Positions 8,837 to 18,157 of a stretch of DNA of 64,000 nucleotides are shown piece after piece (the stretch's first letter is position 1; each line of letters begins with the position of its first letter). The translations under genes were made by a program, and so were the position numbers. The stretch comes from Amphritea japonica ATCC BAA-1530 (GTDB lineage: Bacteria > Pseudomonadota > Gammaproteobacteria > Pseudomonadales > Balneatricaceae), in assembly GCF_016592435.1 (NCBI RefSeq), contig NZ_AP014545.1, positions 2,550,693-2,614,692 on the forward strand, in the 5' to 3' direction. The notes beneath the pieces are model-generated. The model was not told the origin of the DNA. It was given only the letters and a program-made list of their open reading frames with translations, and ran no database searches.

Positions 8837-9394
8837 ATGGCAGGATCTATACAGGATCAGCTTCTTAAAGCCGGTCTGGCAAACAAAAAGCAGGCCAATA
8901 AAGCGAAAGCGGATAAACGTAAAAAAACCAAACAAGCAAAAGCGGTTAAAAAAGGCGAAATATTCAAGGATCAGGAGCAGATGGAGCGAGACCAGGCCAT
9001 CGCTAACGCCAAAGTTGAAAAACTGGAACGCGATCGTGAACTCAACCGTCAACGGGAAGATGAGCTGACCCGACGCTCAATCGACGCATCATGTCTACAG
9101 ATGCTTCAACAGAACAAAGTCACCATTCCTGCCAAGGGAGAGGTTGAATATAACTTTGTTGATGGCACAAAAATCAAGAAACTATACGTTAACAATGAGC
9201 TTCAGGAACAACTGGCTAAGGGCAACCTTGCTATCGCAGCAGACAAAGAAAGCTATACGCTAATTCCTGCAGGCATCGCAGAAAAAATCAGTGAACGACG
9301 TCCTGAGCTTATTATCAGCCGCCAACAGGCGGAAGAGACCGACCCGGACGACCCATACGCAGATTTCCAAATCCCAGACGACCTTATGTGGTAA
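8837..9394 (+). CDS. yaiL: DUF2058 family protein, YaiL-like
   Basis: A 185-residue, highly charged soluble protein. Residues about 1-75 are lysine/arginine-rich (QLLKAGLANKKQANKAKADK) and probably form a long helix; the C-terminal half has the conserved VEYNFVDGTKIKKLYV and LIPAGIAEKI segments of the YaiL/DUF2058 family. E. coli YaiL is described as nucleoprotein- or polysome-associated, but its function is unknown. No close neighbour on the same strand; two hairpins follow the stop. Confidence 0.88.
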   Translation: MAGSIQDQLLKAGLANKKQANKAKADKRKKTKQAKAVKKGEIFKDQEQMERDQAIANAKVEKLERDRELNRQREDELTRRSIDASCLQMLQQNKVTIPAKGEVEYNFVDGTKIKKLYVNNELQEQLAKGNLAIAADKESYTLIPAGIAEKISERRPELIISRQQAEETDPDDPYADFQIPDDLMW

Positions 9395-9400
9395 TTCAAT

Positions 9401-9442
9401 CGGGTAGCCCTCCAGCTACCCGGCTCTTCATCCAAAAAGAGC
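9401..9442 (+). terminator. Tandem hairpins after yaiL
   Basis: CGGGTAGC/GCTACCCG (8 pairs, loop CCTCCA) is followed at once by GCTCTT/AAGAGC. There is no clear T run, so this may end or only stabilise the yaiL mRNA. Confidence 0.45.
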
Positions 9443-9979
9443 ACTAAACCTCACCGATAACATGACAAACGGATGTCAGTCAGACTCTATTCCCCCTGAC
9501 TCTATTACTGTAGAGCTCCTCTGTCAGGTACAGACAAGGTCACAGCTAACATCTTAATCTATCTGTTGCCTTGAAATCGATCCTCGCTTCCGAACTCAAC
9601 ATATAAAACACAAAAGCCACCTACTCCGGAGCTCTCTGTCAGCCACTCGAATTTGGATTTAATCTGTTCGTCTATAATCACTGATAAAATTTTAATTCGG
9701 GGTAATTACCCTCAACCAAAATCTTCAAAAACCAACAACAAACGCTTAAATTACAACGAGTTAATAGATTTAAAATAACACTTTTACTATTTTAGCAAAT
9801 GTCTTAGAATAAATTCAGCTTGAAAGTACGGCCCGATTTTTATGTATCAAAGAGTCCACCAGATTTACCTGTGTGCCCCTTATTCATAAACGTAGTCCCT
9901 GCATTCTTAGCTTAACCCTGTATCTGAACTTTTCAGATATACCCTTATTTAAAATAAAACTATTGTAGGGAATACAATT
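9443..9979. other. 537-base intergenic region upstream of cspA-like gene
   Basis: No gene is visible. It is AT-rich toward the cold-shock gene. A perfect palindrome, GGGTAATTACCC, lies at 9700-9711. The last 100-200 bases before 9980 may be the long leader usual for cold-shock mRNAs; AGGGA stands before the start. No cold-shock box could be recognised with confidence. Confidence 0.5.
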
Positions 9980-10186
9980 ATGTCTACCGCAACTGGCACC
10001 GTTAAATGGTTCAATGCCGATAAAGGCTATGGTTTTATCGAACAAGAAAACGGTCCTGACCTGTTCGTTCACTTTCGTGCTATCAACTCGGATGGTTTCA
10101 AGACGCTGAACGAAGGCCAGCAGGTCTCTTTCGAAGTCACTGATGGCCAGAAAGGCCCACAGGCTGAAAACGTTACTATTCTGTAA
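9980..10186 (+). CDS. Cold-shock protein, CspA family
   Basis: A 68-residue single cold-shock domain with RNP1 (KGYGFIEQ) and RNP2 (LFVHF). It binds single-stranded RNA or DNA and probably works as an RNA chaperone. The start is [12 protein letters not shown] after MSTA, typical of gammaproteobacterial Csp proteins. A long AT-rich leader region precedes it, and a hairpin follows the stop by 14 bases. Confidence 0.96.
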   Translation: MSTATGTVKWFNADKGYGFIEQENGPDLFVHFRAINSDGFKTLNEGQQVSFEVTDGQKGPQAENVTIL

Positions 10187-10200
10187 TTTGTTATCGCCCG

Positions 10201-10232
10201 GCTGTGATCTCCGGGTCACAGCTACTTTCTTC
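10201..10232 (+). terminator. Terminator after the cspA-like gene
   Basis: GCTGTGA and TCACAGC pair around TCTCCGGG, followed by TACTTTCTTC. It starts 15 bases past the stop codon. Confidence 0.6.
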
Positions 10233-10248
10233 ACCTCCAGCTAGAAAT

Positions 10249-10866
10249 CTATCCTGTCTTCCACACTAATAGCTGGTTATTTGCTGGCATCTCAATATCT
10301 GCTAACAACTTTAAACCGGCTTTTTCTGCCAATTCATTCACTTTTTCAAAATCCCTGATACCACTTTCTTCACAGCGTCTTTTTAACCAACGATCGAACT
10401 CAGCATTACTATCGCTGGTATAGCGACCATCATAACGAAACGGGCCATACAGGATGAGTTTACCCCCCGCTTCGAGCAGCTTTCCAGACCCCTCAAACAG
10501 GGATATCACCTCTGACCAGCTGACAATATGAAGTGTGTTGGCACTATAAATAGCATCAACCAGAGAAAAACATTTATGCCAAACAGGATCCCGAAGATCC
10601 AGCAACCTGGGAGGGTAACCAGCTACATCAACATAAGACTTGAGGTTTGTTGTTAAAACCGGCAGCAGTTCATCAATCTCGGTGGGTATCCAGCGTAATT
10701 CATGCATCGCTTTACAAAAGTAAAGCGCATGCTGCCCAGAGCCACTGCCCACTTCAATAATGGTTTCTGCACCTCCCAGTACCTTCTGTAGCTCAGACAG
10801 AATCGGGGCCTGATTGCGTTCTGCCGCCGGAGCAAAATTAACCCAGCCCTTTTCAACGGAGACCAT
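10249..10866 (-). CDS. DUF938 family SAM-dependent methyltransferase-like protein
   Basis: A 205-residue cytoplasmic protein. The SAM-binding glycine motif EVGSGSGQHALYF is near residue 37, and DAIYSANTLHIVSW with GPFRYDG are DUF938 hallmarks. The methyl acceptor is unknown. Its ATG overlaps the stop of the upstream FMN reductase by one base (TGATG), a sign of translational coupling, so the two form an operon on the minus strand. Confidence 0.85.
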   Translation of the reverse strand: MVSVEKGWVNFAPAAERNQAPILSELQKVLGGAETIIEVGSGSGQHALYFCKAMHELRWIPTEIDELLPVLTTNLKSYVDVAGYPPRLLDLRDPVWHKCFSLVDAIYSANTLHIVSWSEVISLFEGSGKLLEAGGKLILYGPFRYDGRYTSDSNAEFDRWLKRRCEESGIRDFEKVNELAEKAGLKLLADIEMPANNQLLVWKTG

Positions 10867-11447
10867 CAGTCTAATTTGGTCGACTGTTGCAACAACACAT
10901 CATACAGATCAGCCCCTAACGATTCGGCAGCCCGTTGTAATTGATCATCATGCAGCCGCCCATCCTCTCTGAATGCCTGGCTTGCGCGTCCAAGTGTAAT
11001 TTGCCCTGGTAACGCCATCACCCCCAAATTCTGTAACAAAATACGCAGTACTGTCAGCCCCCGGCTTCCACCACCGGCACCGGGTGATGCAGCCATAACG
11101 GCCGCAATCTTGCCCTTATAGGCAAACATCGGTGGCTCATGGTCGTTTTGTTGTCGAGACACCCAATCCAAGGCATTTTTTAACAGAGGGGAAGGAAAAC
11201 CATTATATTCTGGTGAAGCAATAAGCAGCCCCTGATGCTCAATCATCAAATCTTTCAACTGAATAACAGCTTCAGGAGCGCCTTCATGGTATTCAAAGTC
11301 TTGATTAAACAATGGTAAGTCGTAGTTTTTTAGGTCAACAACCGTTACCTCTGCACCGGCAGATCGTGCGCCCGCTACAGCAATATCCAGTAACCTGCTA
11401 TTAAATGATTCTTCCCGAGTACTTCCAGATAGCGCCAGTATCTTCAC
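10866..11447 (-). CDS. NADPH-dependent FMN reductase family protein
   Basis: A 193-residue flavodoxin-like protein with the family N-terminal phosphate loop ALSGSTREESFNSRLL and the SPEYNGFPSPLLKNALDWVSR segment that binds the flavin and forms the dimer. Such enzymes reduce FMN, quinones, chromate or azo compounds; the natural substrate is not known from sequence. It is the first gene of a two-gene operon with the DUF938 protein. Confidence 0.9.
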   Translation of the reverse strand: MKILALSGSTREESFNSRLLDIAVAGARSAGAEVTVVDLKNYDLPLFNQDFEYHEGAPEAVIQLKDLMIEHQGLLIASPEYNGFPSPLLKNALDWVSRQQNDHEPPMFAYKGKIAAVMAASPGAGGGSRGLTVLRILLQNLGVMALPGQITLGRASQAFREDGRLHDDQLQRAAESLGADLYDVLLQQSTKLD

Positions 11448-11674
11448 TATTACACCCTCTTTTCTTGAACAGTAGTTAAAAAACTAACCGACAAATATAT
11501 GTGAATTATTTTCATCAAACAGCTGAGAATCGATCATTTTTCATTAATGCGACCAAAGTCTAAACTGCTCGCTAAATAAAGGGGGGATCCCTTCCAATTC
11601 AGACCTGACAGCAAATGAAACGCTGAATATATTTCCAGGCCTGTCGTAAATTTACAGTATGACGGTAATCAATC

Positions 11675-11881
11675 ATGGCTCCAGAAAAAATGACACACCA
11701 CGACATCTACCTGAACGCATGCAGCATGCGGAGTCAAGTACAGGCAGAACTGATTCTGAGCGCTTTCGCCACCTTAAGAAAAACGCTGAAAGCAACAGCC
11801 CCAGTTTTCGGCCCCCTATACAACCGGGCTAACTATAAGCTATGCATGAAAGCCTTAGATAGCAGATCCGTTTCCGCTTAA
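11675..11881 (+). CDS. Small hypothetical protein (68 residues)
   Basis: An open frame for a 68-residue basic protein beginning MAPEKMTHHDIYL. I do not recognise its family. The case for a gene is context: a good terminator stands 75 bases past its stop (11956-11980), and there is no other gene on this strand that the terminator could serve. Against it: no clear ribosome-binding site precedes the ATG. The transcript could instead be a small RNA. Confidence 0.35.
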   Translation: MAPEKMTHHDIYLNACSMRSQVQAELILSAFATLRKTLKATAPVFGPLYNRANYKLCMKALDSRSVSA

Positions 11882-11955
11882 CCCAATTCTCTCTTAAGAG
11901 TAGATTAAAGAACGGCGATAGCGCTGACCGATGATCTTTTTCTCTTAATTTTTAT

Positions 11956-11980
11956 AACAGGCCCCGGCCTGTTTTTTTTC
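11956..11980 (+). terminator. Intrinsic terminator
   Basis: AACAGGCC pairs with GGCCTGTT and runs into eight T residues. It is a strong plus-strand terminator. The only plus-strand candidate upstream is the 68-residue frame at 11675, or an unannotated small RNA. Confidence 0.8.
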
Positions 11981-12404
11981 GTCTGACCGCGGGCTCTGAT
12001 ACACCTGCGTCAAAAACACTCAGAAGGATACAGACCGATTTCTCATCGAGATGAAATTAACTTCGTCTTCTGTATATGTAGCCTATCAATCTAAGACCCT
12101 GTTTAAGCATAATGACAAGGCCCTTATATAAAACAAGAATAGGGCAAATAGCCCCTTCTGTTTCAGAAAGTCTAACGTTATGGCACTAGCCCGTATATCA
12201 ATCATTATCTATCCGGCACCTTGTATCAAATGAGAGACACTATAACTAATTGATTTATATAAACTTTATGGTTATTGGAAAATAATAGTAGCTGTTTAGA
12301 AACACTAATAGACATAAAACTCAGCGCCCACCCTGTAACTATAGCCAATAATAAATATAACACATTGATTTAAAAGATAATTTATAACTCAGGCATAAAA
12401 AGTG

Positions 12405-12541
12405 TATATATATAGATATCGTTTTGGCTGTTTCAACCTGAAGATTGAGCACCCCCCCCATTTAGCCTGATTATTAAGGTGTTTCAGCCAGGACGATAAT
12501 ATCTACAGAACAATTAAAAAACCGCTATAGGCGGTTTTTTT
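12405..12541 (+). ncRNA. Candidate small RNA with long stem and C8 loop
   Basis: TATATATA at about 12405-12412 could be a -10 element. From 12415 the sequence can fold back on itself: GATATCGT with ACGAT-A-ATATC (12493-12503), TGGCTG (12425-12430) with CAGCCA (12485-12490), and ACCT (12436-12439) with AGGT (12477-12480). The loop region holds eight C in a row (12452-12459), which could pair with Shine-Dalgarno sequences. An intrinsic terminator follows (12515-12541). No protein frame explains the terminator. No known RNA family was recognised. Confidence 0.5.
12515..12541. terminator. Intrinsic terminator, usable on both strands
   Basis: AACCGC and GCGGTT pair around TATAG, flanked by five A on the left and seven T on the right. 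On the plus strand it ends the candidate small RNA. No gene stop lies near on either strand. Confidence 0.8.
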
Positions 12542-13073
12542 GTATCTGACGTATGCCTCAGACATTGTCTCAAGCGACAGGCACCTTCACAGCATGTACC
12601 TGGGCTTACCTTTACACACGAAGGACGAATAGGCTTCGCAACGAGGTTCACCTTTACACCTGAAGTCATTCAACCCTGTTATGCTAATAAATCAGACATC
12701 AGAGACACTTTAGACAATTCGCAACAACGGTATATAGAGAGTGTTTAGATAGATTTAAACGCGCTACACAACCAATACATCAAACCGTAAAATCCTACCC
12801 AATCTTACTCATAACGCAGAGCTCACTCTCATTAATTTACCCTCGTAATCATGCAGTAAACCTCATGTAGCAAAGCCGCGACGCTTTCTCTAACTGCTCA
12901 CGCCCCGGAGTCTTTATAAATTTCATTTTTCACATCTCTTAACGCTATTCCCAATCCAATTAACTGCCACTAGAAACTATTCAGAGTATCTATTTCAACA
13001 AAGAACAAAAGCATCAACCCAGAAAGAGATCACAATGCGCCAAAGGCAGGCATAAGGAGGACAAAAACAGAAA
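12542..13073. other. About 530-base region without a recognisable gene
   Basis: Between the small-RNA terminator and the gcvP terminator I see no protein frame with a ribosome-binding site, no tRNA and no strong hairpin. It is AT-rich. The full gene-poor stretch from 11882 to 13262 is the longest in the window. Confidence 0.5.
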
Positions 13074-13104
13074 CAAAAAAAGCGGATTAGTTGCCTAATC
13101 CGCT
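13074..13104 (-). terminator. Terminator of the gcvP transcript
   Basis: AGCGGATTAG and CTAATCCGCT form a perfect 10-base-pair stem around a four-base loop; on the minus strand it is followed by seven T residues. It lies about 160 bases past the gcvP stop, leaving a long, structured 3' untranslated region. Confidence 0.9.
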
Positions 13105-13262
13105 CAAAAGCTTGCTTTTACAGGTTCGCTAGAAAGCGAGATAGACTCTCTATTCCCTTACTACAAATAAGGGAAGCACACAAAAGAACCTATCCGGTTT
13201 TCCATCTTAGAAAGAGGGAACTCTGACAGCAAAATACAACGCCACCAGAGTTCCAGTGCTAC
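13105..13262 (-). other. Structured 3' untranslated region of gcvP (possible 3'-end sRNA)
   Basis: In transcript order: GGAACTCTG/CAGAGTTCC (13217-13225 with 13246-13254), TTCCCTTA/TAAGGGAA (13153-13160 with 13168-13175), TCGCT/AGCGA (13126-13130 with 13135-13139), and AAAAGC/GCTTTT (13106-13119), then the terminator. Four hairpins plus a terminator in about 190 bases is more than a simple mRNA end needs and resembles 3'-derived small RNAs. No family is recognised. Confidence 0.5.
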
Positions 13263-16160
13263 TTAATTATCCATATAGGTCTCAATAGCTGGACAAGAAC
13301 AGATAAAGTTCCGATCGCCATAGACGTTATCGATACGGTTAGAGGTAGGCCAGAACTTATTCTCGCGCGTTGCTGTATTCGGGAACACTGCCTCTTCACG
13401 TGAATATGGACGATCCCAATTAGCCGACATAATGTCTGCCTGTGTATGAGGCGCACGACACAAGGGATTGTTATCAGCAGGCCACTGACCACTCTGAACT
13501 TTTTCAACTTCCTGACGAATCTGAGCCATCGCTTCAACAAAGCGATCAATCTCAGCTTTAGACTCAGACTCTGTTGGCTCAATCATCAAAGTACCCGCTA
13601 CCGGGAAGGACATTGTTGGCGCATGGAAGCCATAATCCATCAGACGCTTGGCGATATCTTCCTCAGTGACACCGGACGCTTCCTTAAGCGGACGAATATC
13701 AACGATACACTCGTGAGCAACCTTGTTGTTACGACCGCGGTAAAGAACCGGGTAGTGTTCAGCCAGCTTTTCAGTCATGTAGTTAGCGTTCAGGATAGCC
13801 ATCTGGGTCGACTTCTTAAGACCCGACTTACCCAGCATCAGATTGTACATCCAGGTAATTGGCAAAATTGAAGCAGAACCGTAAGGCGTAGCTGCAACTG
13901 CACCATTATCTGGATTAAGGCCTTCAACCGGGCTCACCTTATGGCTCGCCAGGAACGGTGCCAGATGGCTCTTAACACCGATAGGACCCATACCAGGGCC
14001 ACCGCCACCATGCGGAATAGCGAAGGTTTTATGCAGGTTAAGATGGGATACATCCGAGCCAATCACACCTGGCTTAGAAATACCCACCTGAGCATTCATA
14101 TTAGCTCCATCCATATACACCTGACCGCCGTTCTTATGGATCAGATCACAGATTTCAACAATATCTTCCTCGTAAACACCATGAGTAGATGGGTAAGTAA
14201 TCATCAGGCAAGACAGGTCGTCTTTATGTTGCTCAGCCTTAGCACGCAGGTCAGCAACATCGACATTACCTTTGTCGTCACAGGCCGTCACGATGATCTT
14301 CATATCCATCATTGCTGCAGACGCAGGGTTAGTACCATGTGCAGACGAGGGAATCAGACAGACATTTCGATGGCCTTCACCAATCGACTCCTGATATTTA
14401 CGGATTGCCAACAGACCTGCATATTCACCCGAAGCACCGGAGTTCGGCTGCAATGAAACTTTATCGTAACCGGTAATTTCAACCAACTGCTCTTCCAGCA
14501 GGCTAAGCATCTTATGATAGCCCTGAACCTGATCAGCGGGAGCAAACGGATGAATACTGGAGAACTCAGGCCAGGTAACTGGAATCATCTCCGCCGTAGC
14601 ATTCAGTTTCATCGTACAAGAACCCAACGGAATCATGCCATGAACCAGAGAGTAATCTTTGTTCTCCAGTTTCTTCATGTAACGCAGCATGTCGGTTTCG
14701 CTGTGGTAGCTATTGAAAGTTGCATGCGTAAGGATGGCATCTTCACGACGCATTTCAGCGGCTATACCAGTGTCAGCGCCCGCAACAATTTCAGCATCCA
14801 GATCAGCAACAGATAGACCGTGATCTTCGCCCAGAACAACATCAAGCAGTTGTGCAATATCAGCAGGACGAGTCGTTTCATCCAGCGTGATGCCCAGCTT
14901 ATTCGCCGCGGTCTGACGCAGGTTGCAACCCGCATCCAGCGCGCGCTGATAAACATCAGCTGCTGTTTCTGGCAAAGTCAGTGTTAATGTATCAAAGTAA
15001 GTATCGTTAACTGCGATCCCTTTAGCTTTCAAACCATTAGCCAGGATTGCCGTCAGACGGTGTACACGTTCCGCAATGGTCTTCAAACCTTGTGGACCAT
15101 GATAAACACAATAGAAAGACGCCATATTGGCCAGTAACGCCTGCGAGGTACAGATATTCGACGTCGCCTTTTCACGGCGGATATGCTGCTCGCGGGTCTG
15201 CATCGCCATCCGTAATGCCGGCTTACCATTGGTATCGATTGATACGCCAATAATGCGACCTGGCACAGAGCGCTTAAGCTTTTCACTGGCCGCAAAGAAG
15301 GCTGCGTGCGGACCACCAAAGCCCATCGGGACACCAAACCGCTGGGATGAACCAAGTACTACATCAGCTCCCAGTTCACCCGGTGATTTCAATAGCACCA
15401 ACGCCAATGGATCTGCTGCAACAGCAACCATCGCTTTCTGATCTTTAGCTTTCTCAATCAAAGACTTGATATCGGAAATGTCACCGTAAGTACCCGGGTA
15501 TTGCAGCTGCACACCGAAGGCATCACAGTTATCCAGATCGGTCAGCGGGTTACCCACAACCACTTCAAAACCGAAGTACTCTGCGCGGGTCTTAATAACG
15601 TCAATCGTTTGTGGGTGAACATCGTCAGCCACAAAGAAGATATCACTCTTCTTACGGTTTGAACGCTTACACAGAGTCATCGCTTCTGCTGCTGCAGTCG
15701 CTTCATCCAGCATGGAGGCATTAGCCAGATCCATACCCGTAAGATCCATAACCACCTGCTGATAGTTCAGCAGCGCTTCGAGACGCCCCTGTGCTATTTC
15801 AGGCTGATACGGCGTATATGCGGTGTACCAGGCAGGGTTCTCCATCACGTTACGTAAAATAACGTTAGGGACCAGGGTATTGCTATAGCCCATACCAATA
15901 TAGGTCTTGTTTACCTTATTCTGATCGGCCAGAGAACGAAGGTAAACCAGTGCATCCGCTTCGGTGAGCGAATCATCCATCGCCAATGCATCATCCAAAC
16001 GAATGGAATCAGGAACAGTCTGAGTAATCAGCTCTTCAATTGAGTTTACACCCAGATCAGACAGCATCGCCTGTGTCTGCTCTGCATCGGGACCGATATG
16101 ACGACGGGTAAAATCCGTGGTCTGTTCAAGATCACTCAGTGTACGAGTAACAGTTGCCAT
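13263..16160 (-). CDS. gcvP: Glycine dehydrogenase (decarboxylating), P-protein of glycine cleavage
   Basis: A 965-residue single-chain P-protein, the usual length for the fused gammaproteobacterial form. It decarboxylates glycine and passes the aminomethyl group to lipoyl-GcvH. The N-terminal half has [12 protein letters not shown] and [12 protein letters not shown]; the C-terminal half holds the PLP lysine in [31 protein letters not shown] precedes the ATG. It follows gcvH on the minus strand after 157 bases that contain two strong hairpins, so it may be partly uncoupled from the sdaA-glyA-gcvH genes. Its 3' untranslated region is long and structured. Confidence 0.98.
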   Translation of the reverse strand: MATVTRTLSDLEQTTDFTRRHIGPDAEQTQAMLSDLGVNSIEELITQTVPDSIRLDDALAMDDSLTEADALVYLRSLADQNKVNKTYIGMGYSNTLVPNVILRNVMENPAWYTAYTPYQPEIAQGRLEALLNYQQVVMDLTGMDLANASMLDEATAAAEAMTLCKRSNRKKSDIFFVADDVHPQTIDVIKTRAEYFGFEVVVGNPLTDLDNCDAFGVQLQYPGTYGDISDIKSLIEKAKDQKAMVAVAADPLALVLLKSPGELGADVVLGSSQRFGVPMGFGGPHAAFFAASEKLKRSVPGRIIGVSIDTNGKPALRMAMQTREQHIRREKATSNICTSQALLANMASFYCVYHGPQGLKTIAERVHRLTAILANGLKAKGIAVNDTYFDTLTLTLPETAADVYQRALDAGCNLRQTAANKLGITLDETTRPADIAQLLDVVLGEDHGLSVADLDAEIVAGADTGIAAEMRREDAILTHATFNSYHSETDMLRYMKKLENKDYSLVHGMIPLGSCTMKLNATAEMIPVTWPEFSSIHPFAPADQVQGYHKMLSLLEEQLVEITGYDKVSLQPNSGASGEYAGLLAIRKYQESIGEGHRNVCLIPSSAHGTNPASAAMMDMKIIVTACDDKGNVDVADLRAKAEQHKDDLSCLMITYPSTHGVYEEDIVEICDLIHKNGGQVYMDGANMNAQVGISKPGVIGSDVSHLNLHKTFAIPHGGGGPGMGPIGVKSHLAPFLASHKVSPVEGLNPDNGAVAATPYGSASILPITWMYNLMLGKSGLKKSTQMAILNANYMTEKLAEHYPVLYRGRNNKVAHECIVDIRPLKEASGVTEEDIAKRLMDYGFHAPTMSFPVAGTLMIEPTESESKAEIDRFVEAMAQIRQEVEKVQSGQWPADNNPLCRAPHTQADIMSANWDRPYSREEAVFPNTATRENKFWPTSNRIDNVYGDRNFICSCPAIETYMDN

Positions 16161-16220
16161 AACAATAACCTGCTCAAACTTTCAACAGCGATCAACGCTA
16201 CTGAACATTGTTTCTAAGAT

Positions 16221-16248
16221 GCGGGGCGGTTCTGCACAACCACCCCGC
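16221..16248 (-). other. Stable hairpin in the gcvH-gcvP spacer
   Basis: On the minus strand GCGGGGTGGTT pairs with AACCGCCCCGC with one G-U pair. It is not followed by T residues. It sits 61 bases upstream of the gcvP start, where it could set mRNA stability or limit ribosome access. Confidence 0.5.
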
Positions 16249-16249
16249 G

Positions 16250-16309
16250 TTTGCTAAAAAAGCCTAACCTGGGGACAGTGACCCGAACCTGAATATTCAG
16301 GTCCGGGTC
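16250..16309 (-). terminator. Possible terminator or attenuator after gcvH
   Basis: GACCCG-G-ACCTGAATATTCAGGT-T-CGGGTC folds into a near-perfect palindrome 9 bases past the gcvH stop, followed about 20 bases later by CTTTTTTAGC on the minus strand. It probably ends part of the sdaA-glyA-gcvH message before gcvP. Confidence 0.55.
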
Positions 16310-16317
16310 AACATAGG

Positions 16318-16707
16318 TCAGCCCTCCTCTGCAATCGTAGCTGCGTACGCTTCAGCGTCCAGCAACTTATCAAGTTCAGCAGCATCTGCCAGCTTGATTT
16401 TAACTATCCAGCCACCTTCGAAAGGCTCGCTGTTAACTGTTTCTGGCTCATCTTCCAGTGCTTCATTGATCGCAATAATTTCGCCACCAACCGGTGCATA
16501 TATATCGGAAGCCGCTTTTACAGATTCAACCAGAGAGAACTCTTCTCCTGCATCCACTTCACGCCCTACTTCAGGCAGCTCAACGAATACCACATCACCC
16601 AGCAACTCCTGTGCGTGATCAGAAACACCCATAGTGACAGTGCCGTCACCATTATCCAGAATCCATTCGTGGCTTGGTGCAAAACGGTAGTTAGATGGAA
16701 TGCTCAT
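16318..16707 (-). CDS. gcvH: Glycine cleavage system H protein
   Basis: A 129-residue lipoyl carrier. The lipoylated lysine is K64 in [10 protein letters not shown], with [20 protein letters not shown] upstream as expected. It shuttles the aminomethyl group from GcvP to GcvT and is re-oxidised by Lpd, which is not in this window. It lies between glyA (84 bases upstream) and gcvP on the minus strand. A palindrome begins just past its stop. Confidence 0.98.
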   Translation of the reverse strand: MSIPSNYRFAPSHEWILDNGDGTVTMGVSDHAQELLGDVVFVELPEVGREVDAGEEFSLVESVKAASDIYAPVGGEIIAINEALEDEPETVNSEPFEGGWIVKIKLADAAELDKLLDAEAYAATIAEEG

Positions 16708-16791
16708 AATTGTGTGTCCTATAAAAAAGTTATCGTTGCGACTCAGGTCTTAACACTGAATGCCGCAACAGGTTTAGTTCTTATAAAAAGC

Positions 16792-18096
16792 TTATTTGTA
16801 CAGAGGGAAGCGCTTACACAGGCCTTCAACCTGAGTACGTACTTCAGCTTCAACAGCAGAGTTGTCTTCCGGGTTAGCCGCCAGGCCATCCAGAACATCA
16901 CTGATCAGGTTACCGATCAGACGAAACTCTTCAGTACCGAAGCCACGGCTAGTTCCCGCTGGAGTACCCAGACGAATACCAGAAGTAACCATCGGTTTTT
17001 CAGGATCAAACGGAATGCCGTTCTTGTTACAGGTGATGCCGGCACGCTCCAGTGCTTCATCAACGACGTTACCCTTAAGCCCCTTAGGACGCAGGTCAAC
17101 CAGCATCAGATGTGTATCTGTACCGCCGGTCACGATATCGCAACCACGCTCAACCATAACACTGGCCAATACTTTCGCGTTTTCAACAACCTGCTCGATG
17201 TAGGTTTTGAACTCAGGACGCAGCGCCTCACCAAATGCAACCGCCTTCGCCGCGATAATGTGCATCAGTGGGCCACCCTGCAATCCCGGGAAAACAGCCG
17301 AGTTAATCTTCTTACCGATATCCAGGTTATTGGACAGGATCATACCGCCACGTGGACCACGAAGAGTTTTGTGTGTTGTCGTGGTCACAACATCGGCATA
17401 AGGCAGTGGGCTTGGGTGAACACCTGTCGCAACCAGGCCAGCAATGTGCGCCATATCGACAAACAAGTAAGCGCCAACTTTATCGGCAATTTCACGGAAT
17501 CGCGCAAAATCGATTTCCCGTGGGATAGCGGAACCGCCCGCTATGATCATTTTAGGCTGGCACTCAACAGCCAGCGCTTCAACCGCATCATAGTCGATAC
17601 GGCTATCTTCTTTAGACACACCGTACTGTACAGCGTTGAACCACTTGCCCGACAATGCAGGACGTGCACCGTGAGTCAGGTGTCCGCCCGCATCAAGAGA
17701 CATACCCAGCACAGTATCACCTGGCTGAAGCAAGGCCAGCATAACTGCGCCATTCGCCTGTGCACCTGAATGCGGCTGGACGTTAACAAATTCACAATCA
17801 AACAACTGCTTCGCACGCTCAATTGCCAGACCTTCAGCCTTATCGGCATACTCACAGCCACCGTAATAACGACGGCCAGGATAACCTTCAGCATACTTAT
17901 TGGTGAGCACAGTACCCTGAGCCTGCATGACCGCTTTAGACACGATGTTCTCAGACGCAATCAACTCAATGCCCATTTCCTGACGCTCAAACTCTTCGTT
18001 TACAGCAGACATAAGGTCAGCATCACGATCAGCCAGTTCCTGGGTAAAAAATGCTTCGCATGCCGCGTCGCCGCGGTACAGATCAGATTGACTCAT
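16792..18096 (-). CDS. glyA: Serine hydroxymethyltransferase
   Basis: A 434-residue PLP enzyme that interconverts glycine plus methylene-THF with serine plus THF. PLP lysine is in [27 protein letters not shown] and [15 protein letters not shown] are conserved. It is slightly longer than E. coli GlyA (417) and has the [14 protein letters not shown] segment of the alphaproteobacterial/Pseudomonas-like type, which is often a second, gcv-linked copy. Placed between sdaA and gcvH, its role is probably to make serine from glycine for breakdown rather than to supply C1 units for growth. Confidence 0.97.
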   Translation of the reverse strand: MSQSDLYRGDAACEAFFTQELADRDADLMSAVNEEFERQEMGIELIASENIVSKAVMQAQGTVLTNKYAEGYPGRRYYGGCEYADKAEGLAIERAKQLFDCEFVNVQPHSGAQANGAVMLALLQPGDTVLGMSLDAGGHLTHGARPALSGKWFNAVQYGVSKEDSRIDYDAVEALAVECQPKMIIAGGSAIPREIDFARFREIADKVGAYLFVDMAHIAGLVATGVHPSPLPYADVVTTTTHKTLRGPRGGMILSNNLDIGKKINSAVFPGLQGGPLMHIIAAKAVAFGEALRPEFKTYIEQVVENAKVLASVMVERGCDIVTGGTDTHLMLVDLRPKGLKGNVVDEALERAGITCNKNGIPFDPEKPMVTSGIRLGTPAGTSRGFGTEEFRLIGNLISDVLDGLAANPEDNSAVEAEVRTQVEGLCKRFPLYK

Positions 18097-18157
18097 GGTT
18101 TTTTATTCTCTTGTTAAGTTCGTAATCAACTGCACGTAAGCAGTCATTCAGGAATAA

